Assembly: GCF_040566695.1 (NCBI RefSeq) | Contig: NZ_JBEXAE010000003.1 | Coordinates: forward strand, 186,001-250,000 | From: Sediminicola arcticus | Lineage (GTDB): Bacteria > Bacteroidota > Bacteroidia > Flavobacteriales > Flavobacteriaceae | Length of the DNA: 64,000 bases | Direction: 5' to 3' | In this document: one piece after another, positions 25,414 through 33,678 of the stretch | Layout of the letters: every line of letters begins with the position of its first letter | Position numbering within the stretch: position 1 is the stretch's first letter | Notes under the pieces: model-generated | What the model saw: the letters and a program-made list of their open reading frames with translations, nothing else | Databases searched by the model: none | Told to the model about the DNA's origin: nothing | Program-made: the position numbers and the translations under genes

Positions 25414-25929
25414 ATGAGAACAACAGATTTAAGTACAACTGATTACAATGCTTATTATAAACCTTATATTGAGGCATTGGGCGATATAGAATTAATGGAC
25501 GCATTGAAAACGGGAATGGACCAATTTGTACTTCAAATAAAAAACATCCCAGAAGCTAAATTAACCTATGCCTATGGAGTTGGGAAATGGACTATTTTGG
25601 AGGTATTGGTACATTTGATAGATACGGAACGAATCTTTCAATATAGAGCACTTCGTTTTTATAGAAATGACAAAACACCCTTACCTGGGTTTGATCAAGA
25701 CGAATATGTTCTAGCTTCTAATGCCAATGATCGTACTAAGGAAAGTATTATAAAGGAATATTTGGCCTTAAGACAGTCTACTATTGCTTTATTTGAAACC
25801 TTTGAGGAAGAAGCTTTAAAAAGAATAGGAATGGCGAGTAGTGCTAAAATGAGTGTTGGTGCAGCTGGCCTCATTATTTCAGGACATCAGAAACATCATC
25901 TGTCCATCCTAGAGAATCGATATGTATGA
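25414..25929 (+). CDS. DinB-family four-helix protein
   Basis: A 171-aa protein of the DinB/YfiT metal-binding four-helix superfamily. WTILEVLVHLIDTERIFQYRALRF carries the first His and the helix typical of DinB_2; the C-terminal SGHQKHHLSIL carries the two remaining His, giving a likely divalent metal site. Members include thiol transferases such as bacillithiol S-transferases and damage-inducible proteins; the reaction here is unknown. It overlaps the following BrkB gene by 4 bases (ATGA), so the two are translationally coupled. Confidence 0.82.
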   Translation: MRTTDLSTTDYNAYYKPYIEALGDIELMDALKTGMDQFVLQIKNIPEAKLTYAYGVGKWTILEVLVHLIDTERIFQYRALRFYRNDKTPLPGFDQDEYVLASNANDRTKESIIKEYLALRQSTIALFETFEEEALKRIGMASSAKMSVGAAGLIISGHQKHHLSILENRYV

Positions 25930-26813
25930 TAATAGAAAGGTTTAAGATTTTTTTTACCTTAATAAAAAAAACATTTATTTCATGGAACAATAACGATCCA
26001 TTTGGCAAAAGTGCCATTATCGCCTACTATACTTTATTTTCACTTCCTTCTTTATTAATGATCGTGGTATCCATATCTGGATATTTTTTTGGTGTTGATG
26101 CCGTCAAGGGAAGGATAGTAAAGAAATTAGGTGGGTTAATAGGGGAAGGAGTTTCTGAGGCCATAGAAGGAATGATTGCGAATGCCTCCCTGAACCAGAG
26201 TAGTACCTTTAGCATTATGCTTGGAGTTGTAATGTTACTTTTTGGTGCAACTGGCGTTTTTGTTCAATTGAAAAGGACCATGAATGCCATATGGCGGGTG
26301 AAATCAAAAAAAGATGGATTCCTTAAGACCTTGCGGGAAAGGTTGATTTCGTTTGGAATGATATTAGTTCTGGGGTTTTTATTCCTAGTCTCTTTGATTT
26401 TGTCCATAATATTAAACGTATTAAGCGAATATGTAGGACAAATAGCGCCTAATCTTGCGGCCATTTTTGCCGATATAATAAGCTTCCTGTTTTCATTTTG
26501 TTTTATTACAGGACTATTCGGTGCCATATTTAAGTGGTTGCCAGATATTGATATTCGTTGGAAAACTACTTTTTGGGGAGCCGGACTTACCACTATTCTC
26601 TTTTTAATAGGAGAGTACCTTTTGGGATTTTACTTTACTAAAAGTGATCCAACCTCAGTTTATGGAGGGTCTTCATCAGTTGTTCTAATCTTATTATGGG
26701 TGTATTACACCTGTATCATCATGTTTTTTGGGGCAGAATTCACCTTTCAATATGCTACCTATCGCGAGGAAAAAGTTGGTCCTAACAAAAAAGCTGTTAG
26801 TGAAGAATTATAA
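25926..26813 (+). CDS. YihY/BrkB-family inner membrane protein
   Basis: A 295-aa integral membrane protein with about six helices. Family features: AIIAYYTLFSLPSLLMIVV near the N-terminus, LFGATGVFVQLKRTMNAIW in the middle and GSSSVVLILLWVYYTCIIM near the C-terminus. The E. coli homologue was once called RNase BN in error; the true function of the family is unresolved. It overlaps dinB-like by 4 bases and its stop abuts the stop of the converging gene at 26814. Confidence 0.88.
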   Translation: MIIERFKIFFTLIKKTFISWNNNDPFGKSAIIAYYTLFSLPSLLMIVVSISGYFFGVDAVKGRIVKKLGGLIGEGVSEAIEGMIANASLNQSSTFSIMLGVVMLLFGATGVFVQLKRTMNAIWRVKSKKDGFLKTLRERLISFGMILVLGFLFLVSLILSIILNVLSEYVGQIAPNLAAIFADIISFLFSFCFITGLFGAIFKWLPDIDIRWKTTFWGAGLTTILFLIGEYLLGFYFTKSDPTSVYGGSSSVVLILLWVYYTCIIMFFGAEFTFQYATYREEKVGPNKKAVSEEL

Positions 26814-27143
26814 TTATTCTTCATAATCTTCTTCAAGAGTATCCTCAAACTCATACTCAATTTCCTCTTCTTGCCCTCCAATAATTTCTGGTTTCACGGG
26901 TTTTATCTCTAGTTCCTTTTCCATCTTATCGTCAAATTCAGCGATAAATAGTGCTAAACATTTACTTATCTTGACAAGATAGAGGGTGTCTTCTGTTTTT
27001 ACTTCTACAGCCTCCACGATTTCACCATGCATGTTTTTAAAAGAGATAATATCACTATCTCCGTAGCCATGTGGATATTTTTCAATGAGAAGGTTGGCCA
27101 CTTGATGATCCAATTTCTTGTAGTCTACTAGCCTGCGTATCAT
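26814..27143 (-). CDS. Conserved acidic protein of unknown function
   Basis: A 109-aa soluble protein with a basic N-terminal half (MIRRLVDYKKLDHQVANLL) and a strongly acidic tail (IEYEFEDTLEEDYEE). There is no signal peptide or membrane helix. It lies 99 bases downstream of aroB on the same strand, and its stop abuts that of BrkB on the other strand. I recall similar proteins beside aroB in Flavobacteriaceae, but no function. It does not look like a transcription factor or enzyme by motif. Confidence 0.72.
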   Translation of the reverse strand: MIRRLVDYKKLDHQVANLLIEKYPHGYGDSDIISFKNMHGEIVEAVEVKTEDTLYLVKISKCLALFIAEFDDKMEKELEIKPVKPEIIGGQEEEIEYEFEDTLEEDYEE

Positions 27144-27242
27144 AGTTTGTTTTTTAGGGTGATTTCTAATCCTAAGCTATGCTATTTATTTCTTACGCAA
27201 CCCCTAGAGTTGTAAAACTGCCTTTTTTAGTAGGTGTACGCC

Positions 27243-28304
27243 TTAAACCTTGTAGTAATCAAAAGCCTTGATATACAAATTGTTAGGTATTTTTATGTCG
27301 ATCTCTGGGTTTCCAATGGATCTCAAGAGCACAAAATTGATATTGCCATGCGAATTCTTTTTATCAAACTTCAATAAGCCCAAGATGGCTTGTATATCTT
27401 CTTCCGTGAAAACTATTTTTTTGTATCTCTTAAGAAATGTAGTCCTAATATCTTCCAACTCCTTTACTGATAGTCCTGTCAGTTCTTTGGATAAAAAAGC
27501 TTCCATGATCATTCCTATGGCTATTGCCTCCCCATGTAATAGTGTTTCATGAGTTGCGCTCTCTAGAAAATAGGATTCTATGGCATGTCCAAGAGTATGA
27601 CCAAAATTTAATATTTTTCTTAAATTTTGTTCTGTGGGATCTTGAAGTACAACTTCATTTTTTATAAGAATGGAATGATAGATGAAATCATCCATTAACT
27701 CAAAATTAGAAAGCATCTGAAGCTCTGTCCAATATTTTTTGTCTTTGATAAGTCCATGTTTCAACATTTCAGCAAAACCACTTTGCAATTGCCTTTCTTC
27801 AAGCGTATTCAGAAAATCGGAAATTACCAAGACCATTTGTGGTTGGTTGATGACGCCAATCTGGTTTTTTAAAGCTCCTAAATCAATCCCAGTTTTACCT
27901 CCTACAGAAGCATCAACCATTGCTAATAGGGTAGTGGGTACATTGATGAAGGGTATGCCTCTTTTAAAGCAAGAAGCTATAAATCCGCCCATATCTGTGA
28001 CAACCCCACCTCCTACATTGATCATAAGACTTTTGCGGTCTGCATCCAATTCGGACATGGCTTCCCATACCTGTGCACAGGTCTCCAAATTCTTATGGAT
28101 TTCCCCAGCTTCTATTTCTATAATTTCATAAGAATAATCCCCGTTTATTTCGGCCATAAATAGGGGTAGGCAAAGATCATGGGTATTTTCGTCTACTAAG
28201 ATGAAAATTTTGGAATAATTGGCATCTTTTAGGTGCTCGTTTAAAGCGTTATAGGCTTTTTCTTTAAAATGTACAACGTAAGAATCGCTCGCTATTGAAT
28301 TCAT
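27243..28304 (-). CDS. aroB: 3-dehydroquinate synthase
   Basis: Second step of the shikimate pathway, converting DAHP to 3-dehydroquinate with NAD and Zn, cytosolic, 353 aa. NAD-binding GGGVVTDMGGF, FINVPTTLLAMVDASVGGK with the GKTGID motif, and Zn ligands in HGEAIAIGM and FGHTLGHAIE are all present. It diverges from proline dehydrogenase and is followed on the same strand by the acidic hypothetical protein. No other aro gene is in the window. Confidence 0.95.
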   Translation of the reverse strand: MNSIASDSYVVHFKEKAYNALNEHLKDANYSKIFILVDENTHDLCLPLFMAEINGDYSYEIIEIEAGEIHKNLETCAQVWEAMSELDADRKSLMINVGGGVVTDMGGFIASCFKRGIPFINVPTTLLAMVDASVGGKTGIDLGALKNQIGVINQPQMVLVISDFLNTLEERQLQSGFAEMLKHGLIKDKKYWTELQMLSNFELMDDFIYHSILIKNEVVLQDPTEQNLRKILNFGHTLGHAIESYFLESATHETLLHGEAIAIGMIMEAFLSKELTGLSVKELEDIRTTFLKRYKKIVFTEEDIQAILGLLKFDKKNSHGNINFVLLRSIGNPEIDIKIPNNLYIKAFDYYKV

Positions 28305-28368
28305 GGTAAACGGATTAAAAAAGACAAAATAAAGGCTATTTTTATTGATAAGATAAATATTCTGTACT

Positions 28369-28376
28369 TATATTTG
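28369..28376 (+). promoter_or_regulatory. -7 box for proline dehydrogenase
   Basis: TATATTTG matches TAnnTTTG; a TTG lies at 28345-28347 (spacing 21). The transcript would start near 28383, so translation at 28384 would be nearly leaderless, and the ATG at 28399 is an alternative start. Confidence 0.55.
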
Positions 28377-28383
28377 ACCAGTT

Positions 28384-29565
28384 ATGAAATTGACAATAAT
28401 GGATCAAATTTTTGAAAATACTGCAACGGCTTTTGCACTAAAAACGGACTCTGAACTAGAAAGAGCTTATTTTTTATTTAAGATGATATCTAACGAACCT
28501 TTGGTAAGAATTGGTTCAGCGGTTACCAATTTTGCCATTAAGGCTCATTTACCAGTAGAAGGATTAATTAGAGCTACTGTTTTTGATCATTTTTGCGGCG
28601 GTGTCGATGGAAAAGATTGTATGCCCCTTATTGAAAAAATGTACCAAAAAGGGGTTTCTTCGGTATTGGATTATTCCGTTGAGGGAAAAGATGTAGAAAA
28701 TCAATTTGATTCTGCCTACGAGAAAATTATGGAGATCCTCAATTTCGTCAAGGAAAAAGAAGCTATACCATACGCTGTATTTAAACCTACTGCTTTTGGC
28801 CGTTTTGCGATCTACCAAAAAATTGGGGAAGGCAAAACCCTTACTGAAGATGAAAACCAAGAATGGCATCGGATAATCAACAGATTTGACAAAGTATGCA
28901 AGAAGGCCTATGAAATGGATGTAGCCTTACTTATAGATGGAGAAGAAAGTTGGATGCAGGATGCTGCTGATAGTTTGGTGGAGAATATGATGGAAAAATA
29001 CAATAAAGAAAAGCCCATTGTCTTTAATACCCTGCAAATGTATCGCTGGGATAGAATAGCTTATCTTAAAGAATTACATAAAAAGGCCCAATTAGGGAAC
29101 TTTAAAATAGGTTTTAAGGTGGTTCGTGGGGCTTATATGGAAAAGGAGAATGATCGGGCGGAGAAGAAAGGTTATCTTACACCTATTTGTCCATCCAAAA
29201 AGGCTACCGATGAGAACTTTGATGAAGCAATATCCTATATTTTAGAGCACCTAGACATAATTGCTCTTTTCTCAGGTACTCATAATGAATTGAGCTGCTA
29301 TAAGTTAATGGACCTCATGGAGAAAAGGAACATTGCTAAAAATGATCCCAATATTTGGTTTGGACAATTATACGGAATGAGTGATAATATCTCCTTCAAT
29401 ATGGCCGCACACGGTTACAATGTAGCCAAGTACTTGCCATTTGGTCCAGTAAGGGACGTAATGCCATACTTAATTAGAAGGGCAGAGGAAAATACATCGG
29501 TTTCAGGTCAGACAACAAGGGAAATTACTTTATTAAAAAAAGAGCGTACGCGTAGAAAAATATAA
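28384..29565 (+). CDS. Proline dehydrogenase
   Basis: FAD-dependent oxidation of L-proline to pyrroline-5-carboxylate, 393 aa, the mono-functional bacterial type (not fused to P5C dehydrogenase as in PutA). The beta-alpha barrel is recognised by AVFKPTAFGRFAIYQK, VALLIDGEESWMQDAAD, KVVRGAYMEKENDRAEKKGY and the C-terminal VSGQTTREI; the RxxE-type substrate motif is seen in YLIRRAEEN. The start may instead be Met6 (28399, MDQIFENTATAF), given the promoter position. It diverges from aroB. Confidence 0.93.
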   Translation: MKLTIMDQIFENTATAFALKTDSELERAYFLFKMISNEPLVRIGSAVTNFAIKAHLPVEGLIRATVFDHFCGGVDGKDCMPLIEKMYQKGVSSVLDYSVEGKDVENQFDSAYEKIMEILNFVKEKEAIPYAVFKPTAFGRFAIYQKIGEGKTLTEDENQEWHRIINRFDKVCKKAYEMDVALLIDGEESWMQDAADSLVENMMEKYNKEKPIVFNTLQMYRWDRIAYLKELHKKAQLGNFKIGFKVVRGAYMEKENDRAEKKGYLTPICPSKKATDENFDEAISYILEHLDIIALFSGTHNELSCYKLMDLMEKRNIAKNDPNIWFGQLYGMSDNISFNMAAHGYNVAKYLPFGPVRDVMPYLIRRAEENTSVSGQTTREITLLKKERTRRKI

Positions 29566-29588
29566 ATTCAAAAGGAATAGTTGATAGG

Positions 29589-29972
29589 TTAGAGGTCCGT
29601 AACCCGTTCCACGATCACTTTTGAAGGGCAATTTTTAACTTCTAAAATTGCCTTTTTCTGTTTTATGGAGCCCTCAATAACATAAGTTCTACAAGGCACT
29701 GTCTTGGCATTACTTTTCCCAAAATCGATATCACCGTTCCTAAAAAAGGTATTGATATCCAAGGTATCTAACTTGTTGGAAGCTAAAAGTGCATTGATGT
29801 CTTCCGAATAAAAAATGGGTTTGGACCTTAGATCCTTTAATACCCTACAGTTAGGAAAATAACAGAATTCCGTTCCTGTTTCCTCTGTTTTTTTCTTAAA
29901 AAAGAACGTTAGAAAAACGATTCCAATAGAAAGACCGACTAAAAAGAAGCCGAGCCGTTTTATAAATGCCAT
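29589..29972 (-). CDS. Anchored small protein (DUF4258-like)
   Basis: A 127-aa protein with one N-terminal membrane helix (about 7-24, LGFFLVGLSIGIVFLTFF), then a soluble domain with four Cys (in FCYFPNCRVLK, TVPCRTY and VKNCPSKV). I associate this layout with proteins annotated DUF4258, from memory and with moderate confidence. It follows alanine dehydrogenase by 3 bases on the same strand, so the two are cotranscribed. Function unknown. Confidence 0.75.
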   Translation of the reverse strand: MAFIKRLGFFLVGLSIGIVFLTFFFKKKTEETGTEFCYFPNCRVLKDLRSKPIFYSEDINALLASNKLDTLDINTFFRNGDIDFGKSNAKTVPCRTYVIEGSIKQKKAILEVKNCPSKVIVERVTDL

Positions 29973-29975
29973 ACA

Positions 29976-31175
29976 CTAAAAGATAAGAAAATTGATATCG
30001 CTATAAGAAAGGTCATACCATTCCCCAACCGATTTGTTGGTTAAAATACCGTGATACAAATATAGACCATTTCTTAATCCTTTATCAAATCTCAAGGAAT
30101 TTTCGAGTCCACCATCTTCTCCTATTTTTAAAAGATAAGGTGTAAAAATGTTGCTGATGGAAATTGAAGATGTTTTTGGATACCTAGAAGGGATATTAGG
30201 TACCCCATAATGAATCACTCCAAATTTTTCTCTTGTAGGCTTGTCATGGGTGGTAATTTCACTTGTTTCAAAACACCCTCCTGTGTCAATGCTCACATCT
30301 ATGATGACGGCTCCTTTTTTCATGTGCTCTACCATAGTACTAGTTACCACTACAGGTGATCTGTCCTTTCCTCTGGTGGCACCAATGGCTACATCACAGC
30401 GCTTTAAAGCCTTTAATAGATTTTTGGGTTGTATGGTAGACGTATACACTGTTTGTCTTAAATGAGTTTGTATATTTCTAAGCTTGGTAATGGAATTATC
30501 AAACACTTTTACATTGGCTCCCAAGCCAATAGCAGATCTGGCAGCAAATTCCCCAACAGTACCGGCACCAATAATAACCACCTCAACAGGAGGAACTCCA
30601 CTGATATTCCCAAACATGAGTCCGTTACCTTTATTGGTGGCAGCCATAATTTCAGACGCAACTAGAACAGAAGAAATTCCTGCAATTTCACTTAAGGATC
30701 TTACCGCTGGGTATTTGCCTTCATCATCTAGGATATACTCAAATGCAATAGCCGTTACGCGTCTCTTGGCCAATTCCTCAAAATATTTTTTGGATTGGGT
30801 TTTTATCTGCAATGCGGAAATAATGGTCGCTTGCGGATTTAATAATTGAATTTCTGAAAAAGTGGGAGGTTCTACTTTAAGGATTAGGGGACAAGAGAAG
30901 ACTTTTTTGGTGTCCCTAGTAATTTCTCCTCCCGCATTGGTATATTCAATATCTGAATAATTAGCCCCTTCACCAGCTCCAGATTCTATGAGTACCCTAT
31001 GCCCGTGGGCAGTAATGGCATTTACAGCATCTGGGGTTAGACAAATACGCTTTTCTTGGAATTGATTTTCTTTAGGAATCCCTATGTAGAGCTCTCCTTT
31101 TTGTCGTAAAACTTCTAAAGTTTCTTCTTGTGGAAGTAGTTGTTGCTTACTAAAAGGTGAAGAAGGTTGGTTCAT
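29976..31175 (-). CDS. ald: Alanine dehydrogenase
   Basis: NAD-dependent interconversion of L-alanine and pyruvate plus ammonium, 399 aa. It belongs to the AlaDH/PNT family: IGIPKENQFQEKRICLTP with the catalytic Lys and Arg, VVIIGAGTVGEFAARSAIGLG (Rossmann site) and VIIDVSIDTGGCFET. It is about 30 residues longer at the N-terminus than most Ald (MNQPSSPFSKQQLLPQEE), which may be a disordered extension. It is followed immediately by the anchored small protein. A -7 box at 31212-31219 probably drives it. Confidence 0.9.
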   Translation of the reverse strand: MNQPSSPFSKQQLLPQEETLEVLRQKGELYIGIPKENQFQEKRICLTPDAVNAITAHGHRVLIESGAGEGANYSDIEYTNAGGEITRDTKKVFSCPLILKVEPPTFSEIQLLNPQATIISALQIKTQSKKYFEELAKRRVTAIAFEYILDDEGKYPAVRSLSEIAGISSVLVASEIMAATNKGNGLMFGNISGVPPVEVVIIGAGTVGEFAARSAIGLGANVKVFDNSITKLRNIQTHLRQTVYTSTIQPKNLLKALKRCDVAIGATRGKDRSPVVVTSTMVEHMKKGAVIIDVSIDTGGCFETSEITTHDKPTREKFGVIHYGVPNIPSRYPKTSSISISNIFTPYLLKIGEDGGLENSLRFDKGLRNGLYLYHGILTNKSVGEWYDLSYSDINFLIF

Positions 31176-31211
31176 AGGTTGTAATTGAAGGTGCTAAAAA
31201 CACATCATCCT

Positions 31212-31219
31212 CAAATTTA
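31212..31219 (-). promoter_or_regulatory. -7 box for alanine dehydrogenase
   Basis: Plus-strand CAAATTTA reads TAAATTTG on the minus strand, 37 bases before the ald ATG. It overlaps the stop codon of the upstream membrane protein gene. No clear -33 box. Confidence 0.45.
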
Positions 31220-31774
31220 CATTATTTTTCTTTTAAGTTCTTCTTTCTCCATTCGTAAACGTTCCTTTTCTTGTAGCATCTTTAATTCCGCATCCATGGC
31301 GTCCAAATCTATACCGTGTACGTGCTTGTCATACAATTTAATCCTAATAAAATACACAATAGGTATAATTATCATACAAACAGGAAGCAACCACAATACA
31401 TTTTCCGTATCCACATATACATCCTCGGAATACACTGTTTCAAAAATCTGAAAGGCATACATCATTATTGGTATCAATATGATATGGTACCACCAATCCT
31501 TACACGTAAAAAACCAAATGATTAATAAGTATAAAGGAATGATTTTTTGAACCATAAACCATCCATACATGTTCACACTTCCAAATCCATTATCACCTAT
31601 GGTATAACCCAATATATTAATAGTCAAAGTCTCTGGTAAATATTCATGTGCCTTGAAGATAAAAGGTGCCATTATTATAAAGAATACCATAAAGGAATCT
31701 ATGAGCAATTTCTTTTTGGCTTTTTTATTTTTTGGAGGTATTTCTTCATTCATTAGAGCAAAATTGTAGGACAT
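31217..31774 (-). CDS. Four-helix membrane protein, single-domain family member
   Basis: A 185-aa protein with hydrophobic helices near 30-45, 82-97, 102-118 and 128-150, and a basic, charged C-terminal helix (EKERLRMEKEELKRKIM). The stretch LIIWFFTCKDWWYHIILIP is the family motif, recurring in both domains of 33679-34941 and of the pseudogene at 32320-33555. I do not recognise a named family. Its position beside those two genes, in the opposite direction, suggests local duplication. It may be read through into ald, but a promoter for ald lies at its end. Confidence 0.72.
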   Translation of the reverse strand: MSYNFALMNEEIPPKNKKAKKKLLIDSFMVFFIIMAPFIFKAHEYLPETLTINILGYTIGDNGFGSVNMYGWFMVQKIIPLYLLIIWFFTCKDWWYHIILIPIMMYAFQIFETVYSEDVYVDTENVLWLLPVCMIIIPIVYFIRIKLYDKHVHGIDLDAMDAELKMLQEKERLRMEKEELKRKIM

Positions 31775-31788
31775 ATACTTATATAACG

Positions 31789-31819
31789 CAAAAAAGGGTA
31801 ATTTATGATTACCCTTTTT
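31789..31819. terminator. Intrinsic terminator after the 48-aa lipoprotein gene
   Basis: Perfect stem AAAAAGGGTAAT/ATTACCCTTTTT with a 5-base loop (TTATG), symmetrical A and T runs. It follows the lipoprotein gene on the minus strand. Confidence 0.85.
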
Positions 31820-31849
31820 GAAAATTTAAAAAAAATTGTAACGAATATA

Positions 31850-31996
31850 TTATCCGTTGCTATTTCCTTTGTTGATTTTTGTTTTGTCAACACCTTGCTC
31901 GTACAAAGAATCGTCACTTGCTGTACTTGAAGTACAGGAAGCAACCAACAATGTAGCAGCGGCCACAACAGCGAAAAGAATCTTTTTTGTGTTCAT
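31850..31996 (-). CDS. Very small lipoprotein (48 aa)
   Basis: A short gene easily missed by length filters. It starts MNTKKILFAVVAAATLLVASC, a textbook lipoprotein signal with lipobox LVASC at residues 17-21, followed by a mature peptide of only 28 residues rich in Ser, Asp and Lys, ending KGNSNG. It has its own promoter (32036-32043), a leader of about 33 bases and its own terminator (31789-31819), so it looks like a strongly expressed, free-standing unit. Function unknown. Confidence 0.78.
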   Translation of the reverse strand: MNTKKILFAVVAAATLLVASCTSSTASDDSLYEQGVDKTKINKGNSNG

Positions 31997-32319
31997 CGTA
32001 AAAAGTTTTTAGTTAGTAAAATTTCATCTTCAATACAAATGTAGGAAAAAAATTACAACTACTTTGCATTATAACGACAAAATAATACATTTTATCGATA
32101 AAAAAAATACTTTCATCGATTTTAGTGTCATTTAACAGAAAAATTACAATAATATTTTGAATTAACCGATAGGAGGTAAAACAAAATGATTATAAATTTG
32201 AGCCTTGAGTCTTGAGCCATGCGCACTCTTAACTTTATACTCCGCGATCTAAATTGGAACGCCTTTTTACTCAATAAATATCGTTGTTAAATGATTTTAG
32301 AATTACGAATACTTAATGT
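31997..32319. other. Intergenic region with lipoprotein promoter and tiny open frame
   Basis: Contains the lipoprotein -7 box. At 32171-32176 an AGGAGG precedes an ATG at 32185 that opens only nine codons (MIINLSLES); this is unusual for Bacteroidota, which rarely use strong Shine-Dalgarno sites. A short repeat, CTTGAGTCTTGAG, lies just after. I see no further gene. Confidence 0.35.
32036..32043 (-). promoter_or_regulatory. -7 box for the 48-aa lipoprotein
   Basis: Plus CAAATGTA reads TACATTTG on the minus strand, 40 bases before the start codon at 31996. Matches TAnnTTTG; the -33 region is weak. Confidence 0.6.
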
Positions 32320-33555
32320 TTGAAATTTTTATTGAATTTCTTGAGCCTAAAATACAGTCATCAACTTCTGCTTACAGTATGTATAGCTATATTGCCGTTA
32401 TTGCTATATGTATATCTGTGGATACCCTAATCTACTTCATTCACAATTCTTACGTATCATTTTGAGATAACTGCATTGCAGGCATATTATGTGCTAGGGA
32501 AACTATATGTGCTACTTTTATTAGGGTTCTGGTTTATCTCCGAATCTAGGTTTTGGCGGTATTGTTTCATTCCAGGGATACTATTGATTATTTATCAAAC
32601 AGTATCCATTCTTGGGGGAGTACACTTGGGATTTATCATCTTATCCCTTTTAACCTTACTTTTTGGTTCGCTATATCTACTTGTTTTTTTTTTCTTTATC
32701 GAAGCTGTTTTTTTTTCGTGTACAAAATTCCACAGGGGTTGTTACCACTGATATCCTTGTGTTGGTAAGAGCAATCCAAGAACACAGGAACATCCTTGCT
32801 GTTAAAGAGAACACTAGAGATACCTTTAATAGGCAAACACATACCGTAAAGAGAAAACCATTATTAGATGATCTTAAAGATTTAGAAGCTAAGCGTCAAT
32901 TTGGTTCAGAATTTAATTTTGTTTCTAAAACGGAAGCTCCATTACCAAAAGCAACAAAGATTGGAGTAGTAATAATTCTTTTGCTAATGCCTATTTATAC
33001 TATTCATACAAGTTGGTTCCTACTGATTTTGTATAATTTCAATTTCTGGGATTCTCTTATAATTCTGGATTTCCAACCTTTCAAACTTTCGTCTATTTCT
33101 TATGTATTAAAATGTTCAGTTTAATTTATCTACTAATCTGGTTTTTAACATGTAAACAGATTTGGAGATATGGAGTACTCATGAATCTAATTATTGTGGC
33201 TTTTCAATTATTCTCCATTTTTAATCCAAGTTTTTCCTACACCTTTGATGAACATGAGCTGTATTATTCTTTTCCATTTGTGGTTCCTTTAGTATTGTTG
33301 TTATTCTTTTTGTTTACTGTAGTTAACTATCAAACAAAAATTAAGAAGGCAGATAAACAAATAGAACTAGAAATTTTGAAGATTATAGAAAAGCACCAAT
33401 CTTCTATTTTAAATGAACCCTTTGCTAGTCGTCTAAAGCAATTGTTTGCAGAAAAACAGTATTTGGATAAAAAGGCATATGAGCAAAAGCTGGTAGCACT
33501 AAGGGAAACTCTTTCAATGGAATTGAAAGTACTCCAAAATAAGTCCTTATATTAG
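32320..33555 (+). pseudogene. Decayed two-domain membrane protein, paralogue of the next gene
   Basis: Three out-of-phase segments together rebuild a protein like the 420-aa product of 33679-34941. Segment 1 (LLLTVCIAILPLLLYVYLWIP) is closed by TAA at 32428-32430, then continues in the same frame to LLGFWFISESRFWRYCFIPG. A frameshift falls in the T10 or T9 run (32684-32716), leading to RVQNSTGVVTTDILVLVRAI. A second frameshift near 33000 and another in-frame TAA at 33034-33036 precede LLIWFLTCKQIWRYGVLMN and an intact helical tail. Two nonsense codons and two frameshifts make decay, not sequencing error, the best reading. Confidence 0.8.
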
Positions 33556-33678
33556 TTATAATTAAATAAAGCTTTTTTATAGGAAAATACACTAAAAAAA
33601 AACTTACACGCTTAGAGTATATTCTTTCACCTCTGGCAGTTTAATCACCTTTCAGGCAGATGATTACATTATTTTAAT

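Noticed and set aside
31753..31968. A 71-codon open frame on the minus strand overlapping the small lipoprotein gene
   Set aside because: Out of frame with the lipoprotein, which has a proper signal peptide, promoter and terminator; the long frame crosses the terminator and has no family-like features.
32663..33124. The middle segment of the decayed membrane gene read as an independent 153-aa protein
   Set aside because: Its start lies inside a T-rich stretch, and both ends match the interior of the paralogue at 33679-34941, so it is part of a broken gene rather than a separate one.
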